DNA of 64,000 bases from Bacillota bacterium (lineage in GTDB: Bacteria > Bacillota > Clostridia > Lachnospirales > Lachnospiraceae), in NCBI GenBank assembly GCA_023395555.1, contig JAEWYQ010000018.1:1-64000 (forward strand), given 5' to 3'. Both the position numbers and the translations under genes were made by a program. Below, piece after piece: positions 60,737-64,000 of the stretch; position 1 is the stretch's first letter, and each line of letters starts with the position of its first letter. The notes beneath the pieces are model-generated. The model did not search any database and was not told the origin of the DNA. It saw nothing but the letters and a program-made list of their open reading frames with translations.

Positions 60737-62410
60737 TTACACCAATTCTTTCCATTCGCCTTCGGTGAGAAACTCCTGGGCAGCTTGTTCCGCCGAGGTG
60801 ATAATCCCCTCCGGATATCCCAGCATATCCAGCAGCCGGATGGCATTCTTGGAAACAGCCTTCCCCTGGTGGAGCTTATAATCAAATAAGACCTGCTTAT
60901 CCTCAATCCGTTCCTGGAAGTGGTAATTGGAGAAGCTGTTCTCCAAGATATGGGTCAGCTCAATATCATGGGTCGCCGCAAACACCATGGCATTCTGCCC
61001 GGCCAAGCTATGCAGAATCCTGGAGGAGGCCGCAATTCTCTCCAGAGTATTGGTTCCCCTCAGCACCTCATCAATAAAGCAAAGCATAGGAATGTCCTCA
61101 TTCACATGATCCAGAATCCGCTTTAATGATTTTATCTCTACAATATAATAGCTTTCGTTGCCGAAGATATTATCCCTGAGGGCCATGGAGGAATAAATCA
61201 GGAAAAAACTCCCCCGGTAGCTGCGCGCGGTGGAGGTATATATGGTCTGGGACAATATTGCATTGATTGCCAGCACCTTAATAAAGGTGGATTTGCCCGA
61301 AGCGTTGGAGCCGGTCAGGAGCACGCTGCGATTCTCCGTAATGGAATTGGGAACCGGCGACTCCAGCAGGGGATGGTACAAATCCTCTGCCTCCAGAAAG
61401 GGCTTTTCCGACCGGGACAGCTCCGGCTCACAATAATAATAGATTGATTTGCGGAAGGAAGCTGCCGCAGTCATGCTGTCCAGATATCCAATCTTCTCAT
61501 AGATGCGGTTTAATACCGCATAGCTCTTTTTAAAGAAATTGAGCATGGAATTATATTTAATCAAATCCAGGTGAAAGAGCATCCTGAAATAATCCAGAAT
61601 GGCATCTACCAAGTTGCCGTTTGCCTTCTTCGGAGCCAGAATAAATGCTCCCCGCTTAATTTTACTGAAATGCCTGATATCCTCCCGCAGCGGCCCGGTA
61701 TATTCCTGAAGCTGAGGAATATCCAGCTTAACGATCTCCTTGGCGCTGTCCAGCACGCCAAAAAGATAAGAGAATACAGTGATATAATTCTCGATCTTCG
61801 CCTTGCAGGAATAGTAATGAAAGATATTGATGATTACAAAGGCGAAGGTTCCTACCACGCCGATTCCCGGATTGGCAAAAATAAGGGAGACGGACGCCAG
61901 TAATCCAAGATCCAGCAGGTAATGGATCAGATTGCTCCCCGCATCCTGTTCCTTAAGCCGGTTAATGTATTCAAAAACGGAGACACTTCTCAGCTTCCCC
62001 ATCTTATGCAGCCTTGTCTGGAGCAGAATTCGGCTCTCTTCCTCTTCCTCAAAGAACTTCATCAGCCTGTTTCGCTCCGTCAATTCCTCCTGGGAGAAGC
62101 AGGGTTTGCGAAGCAGCCCATAAAGATACTCTTCTCCAATGGAGGACTGGGTATTGTTTATATCAATAAAAATCTCGTCCATGTCCAGATCATTCCAGGT
62201 GATATCGTCAATATCCAGATGCTTGTCCCTGACGGAGGAATAATAAGCTTTGATGGATGCCAGCTTTTCCGAGGAATACTCATCGGAAGGGATACCTCCC
62301 CATTCCTTCTTTAAACGCCGCCTTAACTCTTTCTGATAGTTGATATTGCTTATGTGGCTCCATATTACAATAGCGGCCACCAAGGCCGCTAAGATTAAGA
62401 TATAAGTCAT
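60737..62410 (-). CDS. Membrane-anchored MutS-like ATPase
   Basis: The 558-residue protein has an N-terminal membrane helix (about 3-20), two more (about 165-200), and a C-terminal MutS ATPase domain with P-loop TGSNASGKST (366-375) and FIDEVLRGTNTLER as Walker B and signature. It lacks the mismatch-recognition and connector domains of MutS, so it does not replace the canonical MutS encoded nearby. Such MutS-like proteins are common in Firmicutes and Bacteroidetes with no known function. The start follows AGGAGC by 8 bases. Confidence 0.85.
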   Translation of the reverse strand: MTYILILAALVAAIVIWSHISNINYQKELRRRLKKEWGGIPSDEYSSEKLASIKAYYSSVRDKHLDIDDITWNDLDMDEIFIDINNTQSSIGEEYLYGLLRKPCFSQEELTERNRLMKFFEEEEESRILLQTRLHKMGKLRSVSVFEYINRLKEQDAGSNLIHYLLDLGLLASVSLIFANPGIGVVGTFAFVIINIFHYYSCKAKIENYITVFSYLFGVLDSAKEIVKLDIPQLQEYTGPLREDIRHFSKIKRGAFILAPKKANGNLVDAILDYFRMLFHLDLIKYNSMLNFFKKSYAVLNRIYEKIGYLDSMTAAASFRKSIYYYCEPELSRSEKPFLEAEDLYHPLLESPVPNSITENRSVLLTGSNASGKSTFIKVLAINAILSQTIYTSTARSYRGSFFLIYSSMALRDNIFGNESYYIVEIKSLKRILDHVNEDIPMLCFIDEVLRGTNTLERIAASSRILHSLAGQNAMVFAATHDIELTHILENSFSNYHFQERIEDKQVLFDYKLHQGKAVSKNAIRLLDMLGYPEGIITSAEQAAQEFLTEGEWKELV

Positions 62411-62517
62411 AGTCTTCTGCTCCTGCCTGTCAATATTGGAAGTCGATATTATCAACTTACTTAGGGCTTATTATAAATTTCTATTCCGGTGATGTCAACC
62501 GCTTTGTATAAATAACC

Positions 62518-62678
62518 GGCAGATGTAGTGTTGCAGTTGGTCCTGCCGTGCCACCGTATCCGTTTACGCTGACCGGCTGAGCGCATCTTGTGAAGCGGAG
62601 CGTTCTGAACGCGCGAAGGAAAGGCAAGTAAACGGATACGGTGGCACGGCAGGACCAACTTGCAACACTACATCTGCC
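62518..62678. repeat. Intergenic inverted repeat with 50-bp arms
   Basis: Arms 62518-62567 and 62628-62678 match along 50 bases with a single one-base bulge. The 60-base loop holds a second small hairpin (GCGTTC/GAACGC). No T-run follows on either side. It is the longest near-perfect stem of the seven intergenic elements. Confidence 0.92.
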
Positions 62679-62700
62679 GCCCCTATATTTTAGGGAGAAA

Positions 62701-62729
62701 ATGGCTGGGTATCTTATATACCCAGCCAT
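62701..62729 (-). terminator. Terminator of the NlpC/P60 gene
   Basis: A 12-bp perfect stem (62701-62712 with 62718-62729) with a 5-base loop is followed on the minus strand by TTTTCT. It lies about 25 bases after the stop of the hydrolase gene. Confidence 0.85.
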
Positions 62730-62753
62730 ACATTATCATTCTATCAGCTATTC

Positions 62754-63827
62754 TTAACCATTGATGTACCGAACATATTTAACCGGCTTCCGGTAATACA
62801 TGCCGGAGATCTTGATGCCATCCCTCTTGTTGCTGGCATGGATCACTCTTCCATTACCGATGTAGATGGCAACATGATTAATATAGGAGGAGCTTCCGTA
62901 GAACACCAGGTCACCGGGCTTTAAATTGGAAGACGAAATGGTCTTGCCGCCTCTTGCCTGCTCTCTGGAGGTTCTGGGAATGCTGTAACCCAGCTTTCTG
63001 TAAAGAGCCTGTGTATAGCCGGAACAGTCAACTCCCCTTCCGAGAGTGGTGCCTCCCCATACATAAGCATCTCCCAGGTACTGCTTCGCCAGATTGATTA
63101 GTTTCACACGGGTGGAGGAAACTCCGGAACCGTATTCTAACTCCTCTACGGAAACTGCCTTGATCAGCTCAAAGGATAAATCCACATACTCCTTGGCTAC
63201 ATATCCGGGGGTTCCATTTTCCGAATCATCTGAGTCAAGATTTACCTGAACCCACTTGCCATGCTCCTCATCATCCGTAATGACTCTGGCATCCAGTACC
63301 ACCATCTCCTCGCCCTTGGCAATCTGATCAATTACCTCAGCATCGGTGGTAGGCTCCTTACGGACACGAAGGCCGCCGGTATTGGCTGTTGCCACATAGT
63401 TCCCTACCTTCCGGGCCAATGCGGTGGCTTCCGGGCCGGTAATCAGGTAGGAAGCCTTTACATAACCGCTAACCTTGCCCGATTTAATCTTCGCCCATCC
63501 GTCTTCTGTCAGCTCAAGTATCTCACATCCCCCGTTTTTCGGAAGCTTGCCGATTATCTTGTAATTCTCGCCCGCCCCGGAACGGATATTTAAATTATTC
63601 ACCACATCGGCAATTCCGATATTGGTAAAGCCCGGGATGGGTATATCGTAAGTTGATAAACTGGATATCTCTGTCCCCCCATCACCGCTTCCCGTACTGG
63701 CGGTTAATTTATCAAAGGTGAAACCGGCAACTGCCTCTTCAAATGCAAATACTGTCCTGGGACTGGCTGTGAGCACCATTGCTCCCGTCACAACGCCTAA
63801 GGAAAACCTAAGGAGCTTCCTGTTCAT
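62754..63827 (-). CDS. Secreted SH3-domain NlpC/P60 endopeptidase
   Basis: The 357-residue protein has a signal peptide (about 1-28), two bacterial SH3 domains (about 73-130 and 141-215) and a C-terminal NlpC/P60 domain with C268 (DCSGY), H318 (NHVAIY) and H330 (IHAS) as the catalytic triad. It should cut peptide stems in the cell wall, probably at gamma-D-Glu bonds. The ATG at 63827 follows GGAGG by 7 bases. A near-consensus promoter lies upstream at 63973-64000. Confidence 0.93.
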   Translation of the reverse strand: MNRKLLRFSLGVVTGAMVLTASPRTVFAFEEAVAGFTFDKLTASTGSGDGGTEISSLSTYDIPIPGFTNIGIADVVNNLNIRSGAGENYKIIGKLPKNGGCEILELTEDGWAKIKSGKVSGYVKASYLITGPEATALARKVGNYVATANTGGLRVRKEPTTDAEVIDQIAKGEEMVVLDARVITDDEEHGKWVQVNLDSDDSENGTPGYVAKEYVDLSFELIKAVSVEELEYGSGVSSTRVKLINLAKQYLGDAYVWGGTTLGRGVDCSGYTQALYRKLGYSIPRTSREQARGGKTISSSNLKPGDLVFYGSSSYINHVAIYIGNGRVIHASNKRDGIKISGMYYRKPVKYVRYING

Positions 63828-63916
63828 TGTATGTCCTCCATAATTTTCTTGTTCTATTATGCGAACGATTATGCTGATATACTTCACCACATATGTACAT
63901 GCTATGTCAATATAAT

Positions 63917-63984
63917 GTTTGTTATACTGTCCCTCAAAATTATTACGTAAATATTAAATATATTACGTGAGTATTATAACAAAC
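63917..63984. promoter_or_regulatory. Dyad upstream of the NlpC/P60 gene
   Basis: GTTTGTTATA (63917-63926) and TATAACAAAC (63975-63984) are exact reverse complements with a 48-base spacer. The right arm covers the -10 box of the promoter. It could be an operator pair or mRNA leader stem. A direct repeat of ATTACGT lies between the arms. Confidence 0.4.
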
Positions 63985-64000
63985 ACTATACTTTTTGTCA
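63973..64000 (-). promoter_or_regulatory. Near-consensus sigma-A promoter of the NlpC/P60 gene
   Basis: On the minus strand TGACA at 64000-63996 (the first T lies outside the window) and TATAAT at 63978-63973 have a 17-base spacer. Transcription should begin near 63966, giving a leader of about 140 bases. Confidence 0.75.

Larger units (their letters stand above)
62411..62753. other. Intergenic region with a long palindrome and a terminator
   Basis: The 343-base gap between the MutS-like and NlpC/P60 genes contains the 50-bp inverted repeat (62518-62678) and the terminator (62701-62729), listed separately. Short frames over the palindrome have no binding site, so I see no gene here. Confidence 0.5.

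Noticed and set aside
62461..62729. Short minus-strand frames across the long palindrome
   Set aside because: They translate the palindrome arms, lack an SD and would be interrupted by the structure.
1..64000. tRNA, rRNA, tmRNA or riboswitch elements
   Set aside because: I found no cloverleaf, anti-SD-containing rRNA segment or recognised riboswitch core by reading; a covariance search would be needed to be sure.

Overview
The window looks like chromosomal DNA of an anaerobic, spore-forming Clostridia, most likely a member of the Lachnospiraceae. The evidence is a CwlD-type germination amidase, the order radC-mreBCD-PBP2-minCDE-rodA-mgsA, a ylmH/sepF/yggS division cluster, a DUF4321 protein, strong AGGAGG-type Shine-Dalgarno sites and frequent TTG/GTG starts. 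The genus is an inference from gene order and protein style; no search was run.

Region 1 (1-9 kb): the tail of an unidentified gene, then a plus-strand polysaccharide control module: a Wzz/BY-kinase fusion, its PHP-type phosphatase and a UDP-HexNAc 6-dehydrogenase. Next come cwlD, an AIM24-family gene, a KDG-kinase-like sugar kinase, small or broken genes and a coiled-coil repeat protein. A small membrane protein occurs twice: intact at 8558-8869 and as a truncated, frameshifted pseudogene at 4249-4563.

Region 2 (9-25.7 kb): a 14-gene minus-strand capsule/exopolysaccharide cluster of the Wzx/Wzy type. It holds a PglC-like initiating phosphosugar transferase, six glycosyltransferases, flippase, EpsG-like polymerase, FlaA1/PglF-type 4,6-dehydratase with an S-M-K triad, a CapF-like bifunctional protein, a CapK/PaaK-like AMP ligase, a WbqC-like protein and a PIG-L deacetylase. 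With region 1 it should make and export a surface glycan. Three genes here carry short tandem repeats across their stop codons.

Region 3 (25.7-32.9 kb): an AT-rich accessory stretch with decay. It has a WYL regulator divergent from a cysteine hydrolase over a shared palindromic promoter, a decayed MerR-type promoter/ORF, an SDR preceded by a 33-codon ORF, an HExxH protein, a heptad-repeat protein, an APH-like kinase, a truncated zinc-ribbon/P-loop gene, a protein with a C-terminal J domain, and an orphan BlaI repressor with candidate operators but no BlaR.

Region 4 (32.9-64 kb): conserved housekeeping genes, nearly all minus strand: AAA/DUF4143 ATPase, rluD, lspA, aroB, ylmH, sepF, yggS, HlyD-like protein, DUF378 (plus strand), dacA-like, mgsA, rodA, minEDC, PBP2, mreDCB, radC, DUF4321, methionine-gamma-lyase-like, miaA, mutL, mutS, rnhA, a membrane-anchored MutS homologue and an SH3/NlpC-P60 hydrolase. 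They cover cell elongation, division-site selection, mismatch repair and wall remodelling.

The most unusual non-coding signal is a set of seven intergenic inverted repeats with 17-60 bp arms and no U-tract. Two of them (5514-5554 and 35941-36061) share end sequence. I saw no rRNA, tRNA, CRISPR array, transposase or phage structural gene. I did not find a clear-cut new defence or biosynthetic system; the hairpin family and the J-domain/zinc-ribbon pair are the best leads.
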